Shown: in pieces, positions 1 through 12,335 of the stretch
Position numbering within the stretch: the first letter of the stretch is position 1
How the letters are laid out: each line of letters starts with the position of its first letter
NCBI RefSeq assembly: GCF_000331735.1
Contig: NC_020126.1
Location: 6,218,501-6,282,500 of the forward strand
Direction: 5' to 3'
Length of the DNA: 64,000 nucleotides
Origin: Myxococcus stipitatus DSM 14675
Lineage (GTDB): Bacteria > Myxococcota > Myxococcia > Myxococcales > Myxococcaceae
Notes under the pieces: generated by a model
Database searches by the model: none
The model's input: the letters and a program-made list of their open reading frames with translations, nothing else
What the model was told of the DNA's origin: nothing
Program-made: the position numbers and the translations under genes

Positions 1-1613
<1,613 letters not shown>

Positions 1614-1752
1614 GCCCCGCCCTCCGGGTGCCATGCGGACGGTCGCCCGTCCGTGGCGCGCCCGACTCTACCGCGTTGCCGCGAACGCTCACGGTCAAAA
1701 CCCTCCAGGGACAGGGCCCCCACGCGAGCCGATACCACAGGAGGCACAGGAC

Positions 1753-2766
1753 ATGACTGGCAGGCGCCACGAAGACCCCCACCCGAACGAGCGACGCGGT
1801 CGAGGTCCCTCCCACCCGGACACCTCGCGACACGCGGCCCCGCGGGACTCCCACCGCTCCGACTGGGACGCACGGCGCGACTTCGAGCACCCCTCCAGGG
1901 ACCTCGAGCGAGACCGCGCCTACCGCTCCATGCGAGGTGACCGGGACACGCTCGACTACGAAATCGACCGGGACTTCGGCGACGCCGCGCGAGCCATGGA
2001 GCAAGCCCACGAGTACGGCCGGGATTACAACCGCGAGCGAGAGCTGGACCGTCGCGCCCGCGCCTTCGACCCGGAGCGCATCGCCAGGCGCCCAGGATAC
2101 AGCCCGAGCGGCACCTTCCGAGACGTTGGAGAAGGCGGCCCCCCACGCCCCATGTCCCGGCGTGGCGCGTGGCGGGTCGAGTCAGGCGCGGGCCACACGC
2201 GCTACGGCCAGCGCGGCCTCGACGAATGGGACGAGCCCGAGGCCTGGATGGACGAACTGCGGGAACTCAGTCCCCGCGAGCGACCCGCCGAAGCGGACGT
2301 GCGCCTGGGCGGCACCCAGCCCTCGGGACATGGCCCGGGCGTGGAGAACATGGCGAGGCCCCAGACGGGCTTCTCCACCAGCAGGTCCCGCCCCGATGAC
2401 CATGAGCGAGGCCATGGGGGTTACTCCGGAGCCCCGTTCCGACCTCGGGGCCAAGGGCCCAAGGGTTACCAGCGAGCCGATGACCGCATCCGCGCGGACC
2501 TCTGCGACCGGCTGATGCAGGACTGGATGGACGCCTCCGACACGGAGGTGGAGGTCCGCGACGGCGTCGTCACGCTGCGCGGCGGTGTGCGAAGCCGGGA
2601 CGAGAAGCGCGCCATCGAGGACGCCGCGGAGGCGGTGCTGGGCGTCAAGGAGGTCCTCAACCACCTCCGCCTCCACCGTGAAGGCGTGTCACACCCACCT
2701 GCGTCCCAGGCTCCGCTGGCCTCCGTGGAGGACGGGTGGGAGGAGGACGGCTCGCTGCACTCGTGA
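1753..2766 (+). CDS. BON-domain protein with long charged N-terminus
   Basis: A 337-aa protein. ATG 1753 is chosen because a perfect AGGAGG lies at 1739-1744, 8 nt upstream; the longer open frame runs into the divergent oxidoreductase gene. Residues 1 to about 240 are hydrophilic and rich in Arg, Asp, Glu, Gly and Pro, probably disordered, with no signal peptide. The last third has GPKGYQRADDRIRADLCDRL and a BON fold (EVEVRDGVVTLRGGVRSRDEK ending near VKEVLNHLRL), a domain linked to membrane/osmotic-stress proteins. Divergent from the oxidoreductase with 139 bp between starts. Function is not known; the BON call is firm, the rest is inference. Confidence 0.8.
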   Translation: MTGRRHEDPHPNERRGRGPSHPDTSRHAAPRDSHRSDWDARRDFEHPSRDLERDRAYRSMRGDRDTLDYEIDRDFGDAARAMEQAHEYGRDYNRERELDRRARAFDPERIARRPGYSPSGTFRDVGEGGPPRPMSRRGAWRVESGAGHTRYGQRGLDEWDEPEAWMDELRELSPRERPAEADVRLGGTQPSGHGPGVENMARPQTGFSTSRSRPDDHERGHGGYSGAPFRPRGQGPKGYQRADDRIRADLCDRLMQDWMDASDTEVEVRDGVVTLRGGVRSRDEKRAIEDAAEAVLGVKEVLNHLRLHREGVSHPPASQAPLASVEDGWEEDGSLHS

Positions 2767-2935
2767 CACGGGGCCTCGGCTCCTCGCGTCAAGGACACTC
2801 CAGGGCAGCGGTGGAGGGCGCTGCGGGCCGCCAGCGGACACTGTCGGAGAAGGGCCACATGGTGCTGGCCCCGCCCCTCGGGGGTTCGGCTAGTGTGCCG
2901 GGCCTTTCCGTCAGCCTTCCCCCAGGAGCCTGTTC

Positions 2936-4591
<1,656 letters not shown>

Positions 4592-4604
4592 CCTTCAGGA
4601 CGTC

Positions 4605-5345
4605 ATGCACCTTCGCGCGCGCTCGAGAGTCTTCGTCTCCCTGCTCCTCGCTCTCGGAGCGCTCGCGGGGTGTGCCCCGTCCGCTGTCGGGCCCATGGTG
4701 ATGCGCCTGGGCCCGGGCAGCGCCACGGAGCGGATGCTCCAGGCGGGGATTCGCACCGGGCCCCGCCTCAGTGCGCCCATCTCCGGGAGCCGGGAGGGCA
4801 TCGGCGAGGGGTCCATGTTCAGCGGCGACACCGCGACCTTCGCCCTCCAGCAGTGGGGCCTCGCGTTCGACGCCGCCATGACGTGGCCCCTCACCGAGCG
4901 GCTCCACCTGCACACCGGCATCCAGGGCGAGATGTTCCTCCCCCTGCCCGTGCCGGGCTACGGCGTCTATGCGGGGGCGTCGTACTACCTCGGCTCGCCG
5001 ACGCTGGGCATCGCCCCGTCGGTCGCGCTGCGGGGGGCGTCGGACTTTGGAATCGGCTCCAGTGTGGGCGGCCCGGGCAGCATGGCCGGCGCGGAGGCCA
5101 CCTGCGCGCTGAGCTTCTCGCCGGAGCCTGGGGTGTCCGTGGGGGTGGTGCCGTTTCTCGCGCTCCATACCCTTTCGTCCCATGGCGTGACGGACCGCTC
5201 CGTCTATTACGGCGGTGTCGTCGCCGCGCGGCTGAGCTGGGGATGGTTCGACTTCATGGAGCTGTCTGGAGGATTCGGCCGCGCGAAGGTCGGCAAGAGC
5301 GCGAGCTGGAACGTCCCCATCGTGGGCGTGCGTGGAGGTCGTTGA
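4605..5345 (+). CDS. lipoprotein, predicted outer-membrane barrel-like, unknown function
   Basis: A 246-aa protein with a clear lipoprotein signal: basic start MHLRARSR, hydrophobic VSLLLALGALAG and the lipobox Cys in LAGC at residue 23. The rest alternates glycine/aromatic and hydrophobic segments (YGVYAGASYYLGSPTLGIAPS, FDFMELSGGFGRAKVG) like small membrane barrels. It begins 14 bp after hutU and its end is within 5 bp of the hutI start, so it is co-transcribed with the hut genes. No family was recognised; a role in histidine or urocanate metabolism is not shown. Confidence 0.75.
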   Translation: MHLRARSRVFVSLLLALGALAGCAPSAVGPMVMRLGPGSATERMLQAGIRTGPRLSAPISGSREGIGEGSMFSGDTATFALQQWGLAFDAAMTWPLTERLHLHTGIQGEMFLPLPVPGYGVYAGASYYLGSPTLGIAPSVALRGASDFGIGSSVGGPGSMAGAEATCALSFSPEPGVSVGVVPFLALHTLSSHGVTDRSVYYGGVVAARLSWGWFDFMELSGGFGRAKVGKSASWNVPIVGVRGGR

Positions 5346-5349
5346 CGTC

Positions 5350-6615
5350 ATGGATGCACTGGAGCTGTTGGTTCGGAACACGTCCGAGGTCCTCACCCTG
5401 GAGGGCTCTCACCGCGAGCGCGCGGAGACGGCGCTCACGCCCCGCGCCGGCGCCTGCGTGGGCATCCGCCACGGACGCATCGCCTTCGTCGGACAGGAGT
5501 CGGAGCTGCCGCCGAACGCGGTGAACCTCCAGACGCAGGTGCTGGACGCGGAGGGCGGCTTCGTGGGCCCGGGCTTCGTGGACCCGCACACGCACCTGGT
5601 GTTCGCGGGCGAGCGCTCCGCGGAGTTCGACCTGCGCAACCAGGGCGCCACCTATCTGGAGATCGCCAAGGCCGGCGGCGGCATCGTGAGCACCGTGCGC
5701 GCCACGCGCGCCGCCAGCGAGGATGACCTGGTGCGGCTGGCCCTGCCGCGCGTGCAGCGACTGCTCGCTCAGGGCGTGACGGTGGCCGAGGTGAAGAGCG
5801 GCTACGGGCTGGACGTCGAGAACGAGCTGAAGATGCTGCGCGTGGTGCGACGGCTGCGCGCGCTGGCGCCCGTGGAGCTGGTGCCCACGCTCCTGTGCGC
5901 GCACGCCGTGCCCGAGGAGTACCGGGGCCGCCGCGAGGACTACGTCCGCCTCTGCATCGACGAGATTCTCCCCGCCGTCGCGCGCGAGGGCCTGGCGCGC
6001 TTCTGCGACGTCTTCGTGGAGGACAGCGCCTTCACCGTGGATGAAGCGCGCCGCATCCTCACCGCGGGCCGCGCGCTGGGGCTCGTGCCGCGCCTGCACG
6101 CGGACCAGCTCACCGCGTGCGGTGCCTCGGAGCTCGCCGCCGAGATGGGCGCCGCGACCGCCGACCACCTGGAGCAGGTCACCGATGCGGGCCTGCGCGC
6201 GCTCGCCGACGCCAACGTCACGGCCGTGCTCGTGCCTACCTCCACCCTCTTCCTGCGCATGCGCCCCTACGCCCCGGGCCGTCGCATTCGCGACGCGGGC
6301 CTCAACATCGCTTTGGGCACCAACGTCAATCCAGGCTCGGCGATGAGTGAAAACACAGCCTTGGCGATGGGCCTGGCGTGTCTGGAGAATGGCCTCACCG
6401 CGGCGGAGGCGTACTGGGCCGCCACGCGGGGGGCTGCTCTGTCATTGGGACTGCAACGAAACGGCAGGCTGGCTGTCGGTGATGCAGGCGACCTGGTGAT
6501 GTTCAGTTGTGCGTCCTACCGCCATCTGCCCTACCATCTGGGCGTAGGGCACGCGCGCACGGTCGTGAAGTCCGGGCGCGTGGTGCTTCGACAGGAGCTC
6601 AACTCCTGCGGGTGA
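5350..6615 (+). CDS. hutI: imidazolonepropionase
   Basis: A 421-aa amidohydrolase that opens 4-imidazolone-5-propionate to N-formimino-L-glutamate, third step of histidine degradation. Metal-binding motif DPHTHLVFAGERS lies near residue 80; AEVKSGYGLDVENELKML, LHADQLTACGASELAAEMGA with ADHLE, and LGTNVNPGSA follow as in HutI. ATG 5350 is preferred, with GGAGG 11 nt upstream (5334-5338); a GTG at 5332 in the same frame would add six residues and overlap the preceding gene by 14 nt. Completes hutU-hutI on one transcript. Confidence 0.95.
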   Translation: MDALELLVRNTSEVLTLEGSHRERAETALTPRAGACVGIRHGRIAFVGQESELPPNAVNLQTQVLDAEGGFVGPGFVDPHTHLVFAGERSAEFDLRNQGATYLEIAKAGGGIVSTVRATRAASEDDLVRLALPRVQRLLAQGVTVAEVKSGYGLDVENELKMLRVVRRLRALAPVELVPTLLCAHAVPEEYRGRREDYVRLCIDEILPAVAREGLARFCDVFVEDSAFTVDEARRILTAGRALGLVPRLHADQLTACGASELAAEMGAATADHLEQVTDAGLRALADANVTAVLVPTSTLFLRMRPYAPGRRIRDAGLNIALGTNVNPGSAMSENTALAMGLACLENGLTAAEAYWAATRGAALSLGLQRNGRLAVGDAGDLVMFSCASYRHLPYHLGVGHARTVVKSGRVVLRQELNSCG

Positions 6616-6703
6616 AGCGACGTCATCTGGTGACACGCACGTCGCACGGGAGGGCAGGTGAGCTTCCCGCCGGGGCCGGGCGTTATAAGTACCAACTGCA
6701 GCC

Positions 6704-7564
6704 ATGTGCCGACTCTTTGGATTCCGTTCATCAGTCCCTTCCGCCGTGCACCACTCGTTGGTGACGCAGAAGAACTCGCTCCTCATCCAGTCGCGTGAGC
6801 ACAAGGATGGATGGGGCATCGCCGCCTACAGCGCGGCGCCCATGCCACTGGTGGCCCACGGTGTGGCCCCAGCCCACAGCGACCCCGACTTCCAGCGGGT
6901 GAGCAACGGGGTGTCCGCCCACACGGTGGTGGCACACATCCGGCTCGCGTCGGTGGGCGCGGTGGAGCTGCGCAACTCGCACCCGTTCAACCACGGCCGG
7001 TGGACCTTCGTTCACAACGGCACGGTGCGGGACTTCTCGAGGCACCACGCGAGCATCGAGGCGCTCATCTGCCCCACCCTGCGCGCGGGCATCCAGGGCA
7101 CCACGGACAGCGAGCGCTGCTTCTACCTCTTCCTCACGCGGCTGGCGGCAAGGCATCCCATCGGCCAGCCCGTCCCCGTGGAAGGCGTCGCGCGAGCGCT
7201 CGCGGAGACCATGAGCCTGGTCTCCGCCATCACCGACACCACGGAGACGCCGCAGCGCTCCGCGATGAACTTCCTCGTCACGGACGGCGAGGTGATGGTG
7301 GCCTCGCGGCGCAACCGCACCCTCTTCGTCTCGCTGGGCGACGCCTTCAGCGCGACGGGGACGCTGCCCACCTCGGGCACGAAGCTGGAGCAGCTCATCG
7401 TCTCCAGCGAGGCGCTGTGCGGCGGCCCGCACTGGACGCCCGTCGCGGAGGAGGACGTCATCGGCGTGGACGCAAGCCTCGTCTTCCACCACTGGCGCGT
7501 GCCGGAGCTGGCGGGAGACGCCGTCCCACCGCCGACGCCGGGCCCCACGCGCCACGCGGCGTGA
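6704..7564 (+). CDS. class II glutamine amidotransferase (YafJ-like)
   Basis: A 286-aa single-domain Ntn hydrolase. MCRLFGFRS places the catalytic cysteine at position 2, exposed after Met removal; HKDGWGIA, the NSHPFNHGRWTFVHNGTV stretch and TDSERCFY match class II glutaminase proteins of the YafJ type. It would release ammonia from glutamine or a gamma-glutamyl compound; no synthetase domain or obvious partner is adjacent, so the acceptor is unknown. Stands alone, 88 bp after hutI and convergent with the tsaE operon (3 bp between stops). Confidence 0.85.
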   Translation: MCRLFGFRSSVPSAVHHSLVTQKNSLLIQSREHKDGWGIAAYSAAPMPLVAHGVAPAHSDPDFQRVSNGVSAHTVVAHIRLASVGAVELRNSHPFNHGRWTFVHNGTVRDFSRHHASIEALICPTLRAGIQGTTDSERCFYLFLTRLAARHPIGQPVPVEGVARALAETMSLVSAITDTTETPQRSAMNFLVTDGEVMVASRRNRTLFVSLGDAFSATGTLPTSGTKLEQLIVSSEALCGGPHWTPVAEEDVIGVDASLVFHHWRVPELAGDAVPPPTPGPTRHAA

Positions 7565-7567
7565 GCG

Positions 7568-8050
7568 TCAGGGCAGCCACGCCGTCAGCAGCGCGGCGGC
7601 GCGTGCGCCAAAGGCCTCGGCCTCGAGCGTGCGCGCGTCTCCGCCCGCGTGGGCCAGGGTGACGCGCAGGTACTCGCCGCGAGGCGCCGCCTCCGGCACC
7701 CGGTCCAACCACTCCACCAGCAAGGCCCCCTCCCCGCCCACCAGGTCCATGAAGCCCGTGGCGTAGAGGTCGTCGTAGCCCGTCAGGCGGTACAGGTCCG
7801 CGTGATAGAGCGGAATGCGTCCCGAGTACGGGTACACGATGGCGAACGTCGGGCTGGCCACCTCGGACCTGGGCACCCGCGCGCCTTCCGCGACGCCGCG
7901 AACCAGGTGCGTCTTTCCCGCGCCCAGGTCTCCAATCAAGCCGACGAAGTCGCCCGGCTCCAGGAGCCCGCCCAGGCGGACCCCCAACTGGTGCGTCTCC
8001 TCGGGCGAGGCCAGCGTCAGGGCCCGCTTCACATGCTCCGCTGCACTCAT
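7568..8050 (-). CDS. tsaE: tRNA threonylcarbamoyladenosine biosynthesis ATPase
   Basis: A 160-aa P-loop ATPase that works with TsaB, TsaC and TsaD to make t6A37 on ANN-decoding tRNAs. Walker A is GDLGAGKTHL, followed by PTFAIVYPYSGRIPLYHADLYRL and a late LLVEWLDRVPE block, all typical. ATG 8050 is chosen because it overlaps the nnr stop by 4 nt (ATGA), giving translational coupling; the open frame extends further upstream inside nnr. Last gene of the glmM-pdxJ-acpS-nnr-tsaE run. Confidence 0.93.
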   Translation of the reverse strand: MSAAEHVKRALTLASPEETHQLGVRLGGLLEPGDFVGLIGDLGAGKTHLVRGVAEGARVPRSEVASPTFAIVYPYSGRIPLYHADLYRLTGYDDLYATGFMDLVGGEGALLVEWLDRVPEAAPRGEYLRVTLAHAGGDARTLEAEAFGARAAALLTAWLP

Positions 8051-9582
8051 CGTCCCCACCTCACCCACAGCTCGCAGAGGCCCTGCTCGATGAGGTCCCC
8101 CGCCACCAGGCCCAGTTGACCGCGACGGGCCGCGGCCAGGTCTCCCGCGAGCCCGTGCGCGAAGACCGCCGTCCACGCCGCATCCGGCGACGTGAAGCCC
8201 TGCGCCAGGAGCGCACCACAGATTCCGGACAACACGTCACCCGAGCCTCCCGTGGCCATGCCCGGGTTGCCCGTGGTGTTGATGAACACGCGGCCATCCG
8301 CGTGCGCCGTCAGCGTGCGGTCTCCCTTCAGCACCACCGTCGCGCCGGTCTCGGAGGCCAGTCGACCCACGACCTCCAGCCGGTGTGCCTGAACCTCCCG
8401 GGTCGACCTGCCCGTCAGCCTCGCCATCTCGCCCGGATGGGGCGTGAGCACGACGGGCGCCTTCGCGCGGCGAAGCACGGACAGGTCTCCCGCCACCGCG
8501 TTGAGCGCATCCGCATCCAGGACGGCGGGAATCTCCAGGCGCGCGAGCAGCTCACCGATGAGCGTCCCTGTCCCAGGGCCTCGGGGAATGCCCGGCCCGA
8601 TGACGAGCGCGTCCTTGCCCTCGGCGGCGGCCAGCAGGGCCTCCAGGTCCCCCATTCCCAAGGGCCCGGCGGCCTCCAGGGGGACGCCCATGATCTCCGC
8701 CGAGTGCGCCTGCACGGCCTCCAGCGCATCGCCCCGCGTGGCCACGGTGACCAGCCCCGCGCCCGAGCGAAGCGCGGCCTTCGCGACCAACGCCGCGGCG
8801 CCCGTCTTGCCTCGGCTGCCCGCGACGACCAGGACGTGGCCGTAGGTGCCCTTGTGCGAGTCGGGCTTGCGCACCGGCAACATGCCGCGCGCGTCCGACT
8901 CCTCCACCACGAAGAGCGCGGGGCCCGACACCTCGCGGGACGCGGCGCCCGCCAGGCCGATGTCCACCCGCCGCACGCGGCCACACAACGTCGCGCCCGG
9001 CTCCAGCACCTGCCCTGGCTTGAGGAAGCCAAAGGCCACCGTGGCGTCCGCCTCCACGCAGGGAGAGAAGGCCTCACCCGTGTCGCTCTGGAGGCCAGAC
9101 GGCACATCCGCCGCCACCACCTTCGCGCCCGCCTGCCGCCAACGGTGGATGGCGGAGATGGCCTCCGCGAAGGCCCCGGCGGGAGCGCGGCTCAGCCCCG
9201 TGCCGAACAGCGCATCGACCACCACGTCTCCTGAAGACGGAGCCTCCAGCGACTCCAGCGGACGCACCGTCCCACCAAAGCCCTTCAACGCCTCCAGGTT
9301 GCGCCGAGCCTCCGGCGTCAGCTTCGCCGCGTCGCCCACCAGCGTCACCGCCACCCGCGCGCCGCCTTCGAGGAGGAAGCGCGCGGCCACCAGCCCATCG
9401 CCGCCGTTGTTGCCCGGGCCGCACACCACCACGAAGCGACCCGAGGTCCCCGCGAGACTCCGCGCCACCTCCGCGAGCCCTCGCCCCGCGTTCTCCATCA
9501 ACAGGGCAGAGGGCATTCCATGGCGCTGCTCGGCGGCCTGTTCGGCCTGACGCATCTGGGCGGCGGTGAGGACGCGCAACAT
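8047..9582 (-). CDS. nnr: bifunctional NAD(P)H-hydrate epimerase / ADP-dependent dehydratase
   Basis: A 511-aa fusion repairing damaged (hydrated) NAD(P)H. The N-terminal YjeF-N epimerase half has MENAGRGLAEV and VVCGPGNNGGDGLVAARFL; the C-terminal ribokinase-like dehydratase half starts near residue 225 with SHKGTYGHVLVVAGSRGKTGAA and has the catalytic NTTGNPGMATGGSGDVLSG motif. Length matches the family. Sits 4 bp after acpS and overlaps tsaE by 4 nt, the common nnr-tsaE pairing of bacteria. Confidence 0.95.
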   Translation of the reverse strand: MLRVLTAAQMRQAEQAAEQRHGMPSALLMENAGRGLAEVARSLAGTSGRFVVVCGPGNNGGDGLVAARFLLEGGARVAVTLVGDAAKLTPEARRNLEALKGFGGTVRPLESLEAPSSGDVVVDALFGTGLSRAPAGAFAEAISAIHRWRQAGAKVVAADVPSGLQSDTGEAFSPCVEADATVAFGFLKPGQVLEPGATLCGRVRRVDIGLAGAASREVSGPALFVVEESDARGMLPVRKPDSHKGTYGHVLVVAGSRGKTGAAALVAKAALRSGAGLVTVATRGDALEAVQAHSAEIMGVPLEAAGPLGMGDLEALLAAAEGKDALVIGPGIPRGPGTGTLIGELLARLEIPAVLDADALNAVAGDLSVLRRAKAPVVLTPHPGEMARLTGRSTREVQAHRLEVVGRLASETGATVVLKGDRTLTAHADGRVFINTTGNPGMATGGSGDVLSGICGALLAQGFTSPDAAWTAVFAHGLAGDLAAARRGQLGLVAGDLIEQGLCELWVRWGR

Positions 9583-9586
9583 CGAC

Positions 9587-9967
9587 TCACTCCCCTTTCT
9601 TCTGGAGCACCACGGTGGCGGCGGCCACGTCCGCGTCGTGCGTCAACGCGAGGAACGCCTCCAGCCCCCGCGCCTCCATCACCTCCAGCGCCACACCGGA
9701 GAGCGCGAAGTAAGGCGCGCCGTTGTCCCGGCGCACCTCCATGTCCTTCCAGCGGATGCCCGGCGGCGCGCCCAAGGCCTTCACCAGCGCCTCCTTCGCC
9801 GCGAAGCGCGCCGCGTAGGCACTGGCGGCGTCATGGCGCTGGCCGCACAGGGCCCGCTCCGCCTCGGTGTAGACGCGATTCAGGAATGCCTCGGCGCGAG
9901 GCCCATCCATGATGCGCTGGATGCGGGAGATGGAGCAGATGTCCAGGCCCAGGCCGCGGATTCCCAT
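9587..9967 (-). CDS. acpS: holo-[acyl-carrier-protein] synthase
   Basis: A 126-aa phosphopantetheinyl transferase that moves 4'-phosphopantetheine from CoA to acyl carrier protein. The Mg/CoA signatures GLDICSISRI (Asp8) and AARFAAKEALVKALG (the Glu in AAKEA) are both present, as is the central WKDMEV. Normal AcpS length. It starts 6 bp after the pdxJ stop, the classic pdxJ-acpS order. Confidence 0.95.
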   Translation of the reverse strand: MGIRGLGLDICSISRIQRIMDGPRAEAFLNRVYTEAERALCGQRHDAASAYAARFAAKEALVKALGAPPGIRWKDMEVRRDNGAPYFALSGVALEVMEARGLEAFLALTHDADVAAATVVLQKKGE

Positions 9968-9973
9968 GGCGCG

Positions 9974-10699
9974 CTATCCCGGGTTGCGCATCAGGTCGAG
10001 CATCTCCCGCACGGCGCGGTCGAAGCCCACCAGCACCGCGCGCGCGACGATGGAGTGGCCGATGTTGAGCTCGTCGATTTCGGAGATGCGCGCGATGGGC
10101 TGCACGTTGTCGTAGTTGAGCCCGTGGCCCGCGGCCACGCCCATGCCCAGCTTCGTGCCCGCCTTCGCCGCGTCCACGATGCGCGCCAGCTCCCGCGCGC
10201 GCTCCTTCTCGTTGCGCGCCTCGCAGTAGCGCCCCGTGTGCAGCTCGAGGCGGTCCGCGTTCACCTTGTGCGCCGCGCGGACCTGGTCCAGGTCCGGGTC
10301 GATGAACAGCGAGACGGTGATTTCGCCGTCCTTGAGGTTCTTGATGATCTTCGCGACGTGCTCGCGCTGACCGGCGACGTCCAGGCCGCCCTCGGTGGTG
10401 AGCTCCTCGCGCCGCTCCGGCACCAGCGTCACCACGTCCGGCTTGTGCTCGTAGGCGATCTTCACCATCTCCGTGGTGGCCGCCATCTCGAGATTCAGCA
10501 GGGTCTGCGTCGTCTCACGCAGGATGCGCAGGTCGCGGTCCTGGATGTGGCGCCGGTCCTCGCGCAGGTGAATGGTGATCTGCTGCGCGCCGGCCAACTC
10601 CGCCAGGGCCGCGGCCGTCACCGGATCCGGATACGTGGTGCGCCGCGCCTGACGCAGCGTCGCCACATGGTCCACGTTGACACCCAGTCGCTGTCCCAT
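9974..10699 (-). CDS. pdxJ: pyridoxine 5'-phosphate synthase
   Basis: A 241-aa TIM-barrel enzyme condensing 1-deoxyxylulose 5-phosphate with 3-amino-2-oxopropyl phosphate to pyridoxine 5'-phosphate (DXP-dependent vitamin B6 route). Family blocks LGVNVDHVATLRQAR, ITIHLREDRRHIQDRD, LVPERREELTTEGGLDV and AGHGLNYDNV are intact. ATG 10699 is preferred with a GAGGTG Shine-Dalgarno 7 nt upstream; a GTG at 10708 overlaps that site. Confidence 0.96.
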   Translation of the reverse strand: MGQRLGVNVDHVATLRQARRTTYPDPVTAAALAELAGAQQITIHLREDRRHIQDRDLRILRETTQTLLNLEMAATTEMVKIAYEHKPDVVTLVPERREELTTEGGLDVAGQREHVAKIIKNLKDGEITVSLFIDPDLDQVRAAHKVNADRLELHTGRYCEARNEKERARELARIVDAAKAGTKLGMGVAAGHGLNYDNVQPIARISEIDELNIGHSIVARAVLVGFDRAVREMLDLMRNPG

Positions 10700-10807
10700 C
10701 GACCGCACCTCGCTTGACGCGCGGTGCCGGGATTGTCGGGGGCCCCGGCACGCGCTGGCCCCTCTAATCGCGGCCAGCGTCCGGAAGTCAACCGCCGTCT
10801 GCCAGGA

Positions 10808-12202
10808 CTAGCGGTTGAGCGCCTTCGCCAGCACGTCGGCGATGTCCTTCGCGTAGGCCTCGTTGCGCGAGGCATCCACGCCCTCGACGAGGACCCGCGC
10901 CTTGGGCTCCGTGCCGGAGAAGCGCACCAGCACCCGGCCGGAGTTGCCCAGCTTCTGCTCCACGGCCTTGATGACCTTCATCACGTCCGGAAGCTCGCCC
11001 AGCTCCTTCTTCTGCTTCACCACGACGTTGACCAACGTCTGGGGAACAGGCTCGAAGATGGAGGCCAGCTCGCTCAAGGGCTTGCCCGCGCGGCACATCA
11101 CCGCGAGCAACTGGAGCGCGGCGAGCGTGCCGTCGCCCGTCGTCGTGTGGTCCAGGAAGACGAGGTGGCCGCTCTGCTCGCCGCCCAGGTTGTAGCCGTT
11201 GCGGCGCATCTCCTCGACGACGTTGCGGTCACCCACGCGCGTGCGAACCACCTTCACGCCCCAGCGCGCCACCGCGCGCTCCAGGCCCACGTTGCTCATC
11301 ACCGTGGAGACCAGCACCTTCTTCTTGAGCTGCTTGCGCGCCACCAGCTCGCCAGTACAGATGGCCATGATGGCGTCGCCGTCCACCACCTTGCCCTTCT
11401 CGTCCACGACGATGAGGCGGTCGGCGTCACCATCCAGCGCGATGCCCAGATGCGCCCCGTGCTTGAGCACCGTGCGCGCCAGGTTCTCCGGATGCAGCGC
11501 GCCGCACTTGTGGTTGATGTTCTTGCCGTCCGGCGAGACGCCCAGCGTGATGACCTTCGCGCCCAGCTCCTCCAGCACCGCGGGCGCCGTCTTGTAGGCC
11601 GCGCCGTTGGCACAGTCGACGACGATGGTCATCCCCTCCAGCGTCAGCTCGCGCGGGAAGGTCGCCTTGAGGAACACGATGTAGCGGCCCCGTGCGTCCT
11701 CCATGCGGAACGCGCGGCCAATCTTCGTCGCCGTGGGGCGGATGGAGTCGATGGCGCCCGTGGACAGGAGCTCTTCAATCTTGGCTTCCGTCTCGTCCGG
11801 CAGCTTGAAGCCGTCGCGCCAGAAGAACTTGATGCCGTTGTCCTCGTACGGGTTGTGGGACGCGGAGATGACCGCGCCCGCGTCCGCGCGCATGGACGTG
11901 GTGATGTTGGAGATGCCCGGCGTCGGCAGCGGCCCGACGAGCTCCACGTCGACGCCCATGGACGTCAACCCCGCGGCCAGGGCCTGCTCCAGCATGTAGC
12001 CGGACAGTCGCGTGTCCTTGCCCACGATGACGCGGTGGCGGTGGGGACCATTGCGGATGAGGTACGCGAGCGCCCGTCCGAGCTGCATCGCCACTTCCGC
12101 TGTCATCGGGTGGACGTTCGCCTTGCCGCGAACACCGTCCGTCCCGAACAGCTTCTGCGATGCGCGCTCCTCCTTGGGAGCCATGTTCATCCTGTACGCC
12201 AT
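10808..12202 (-). CDS. glmM: phosphoglucosamine mutase
   Basis: A 464-aa enzyme interconverting glucosamine 6- and 1-phosphate for UDP-GlcNAc, peptidoglycan and LPS. Seen: LFGTDGVRGKAN near the start, the phosphoserine loop VISASHNPYEDNG (Ser115), the Mg loop ALDGDADRL, sugar loop NLGGEQSGH and phosphate loop RFSGTEPKARV. ATG 12202 gives MAYRMNMAPKEE; the open frame continues upstream into folP but without homology. folP ends 133 bp upstream, so a promoter between them is possible. Confidence 0.96.
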   Translation of the reverse strand: MAYRMNMAPKEERASQKLFGTDGVRGKANVHPMTAEVAMQLGRALAYLIRNGPHRHRVIVGKDTRLSGYMLEQALAAGLTSMGVDVELVGPLPTPGISNITTSMRADAGAVISASHNPYEDNGIKFFWRDGFKLPDETEAKIEELLSTGAIDSIRPTATKIGRAFRMEDARGRYIVFLKATFPRELTLEGMTIVVDCANGAAYKTAPAVLEELGAKVITLGVSPDGKNINHKCGALHPENLARTVLKHGAHLGIALDGDADRLIVVDEKGKVVDGDAIMAICTGELVARKQLKKKVLVSTVMSNVGLERAVARWGVKVVRTRVGDRNVVEEMRRNGYNLGGEQSGHLVFLDHTTTGDGTLAALQLLAVMCRAGKPLSELASIFEPVPQTLVNVVVKQKKELGELPDVMKVIKAVEQKLGNSGRVLVRFSGTEPKARVLVEGVDASRNEAYAKDIADVLAKALNR

Positions 12203-12254
12203 GGTGCCGCTCCACCTTTCCCACGCCGGGCCAGTGCCGGTCTCTCGACGTCGG

Positions 12255-12260
12255 GGCTTA
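12255..12260 (-). promoter_or_regulatory. possible -10 element of a glmM promoter
   Basis: On the minus strand GGGGTATAAG reads as a TATAAG -10 hexamer, giving a predicted start near 12248 and a 46-nt leader before glmM. The -35 region is poor (TTCGAG at 18 nt), so this is a weak call from sequence alone. Confidence 0.3.
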
Positions 12261-12335
12261 TACCCCGCCCACCGCCGGGGCTCGAAGGTAGGGCCCCAGG
12301 GCCCCCCTGGCAACGGCCCGGGCAGGCAGCCTGTA

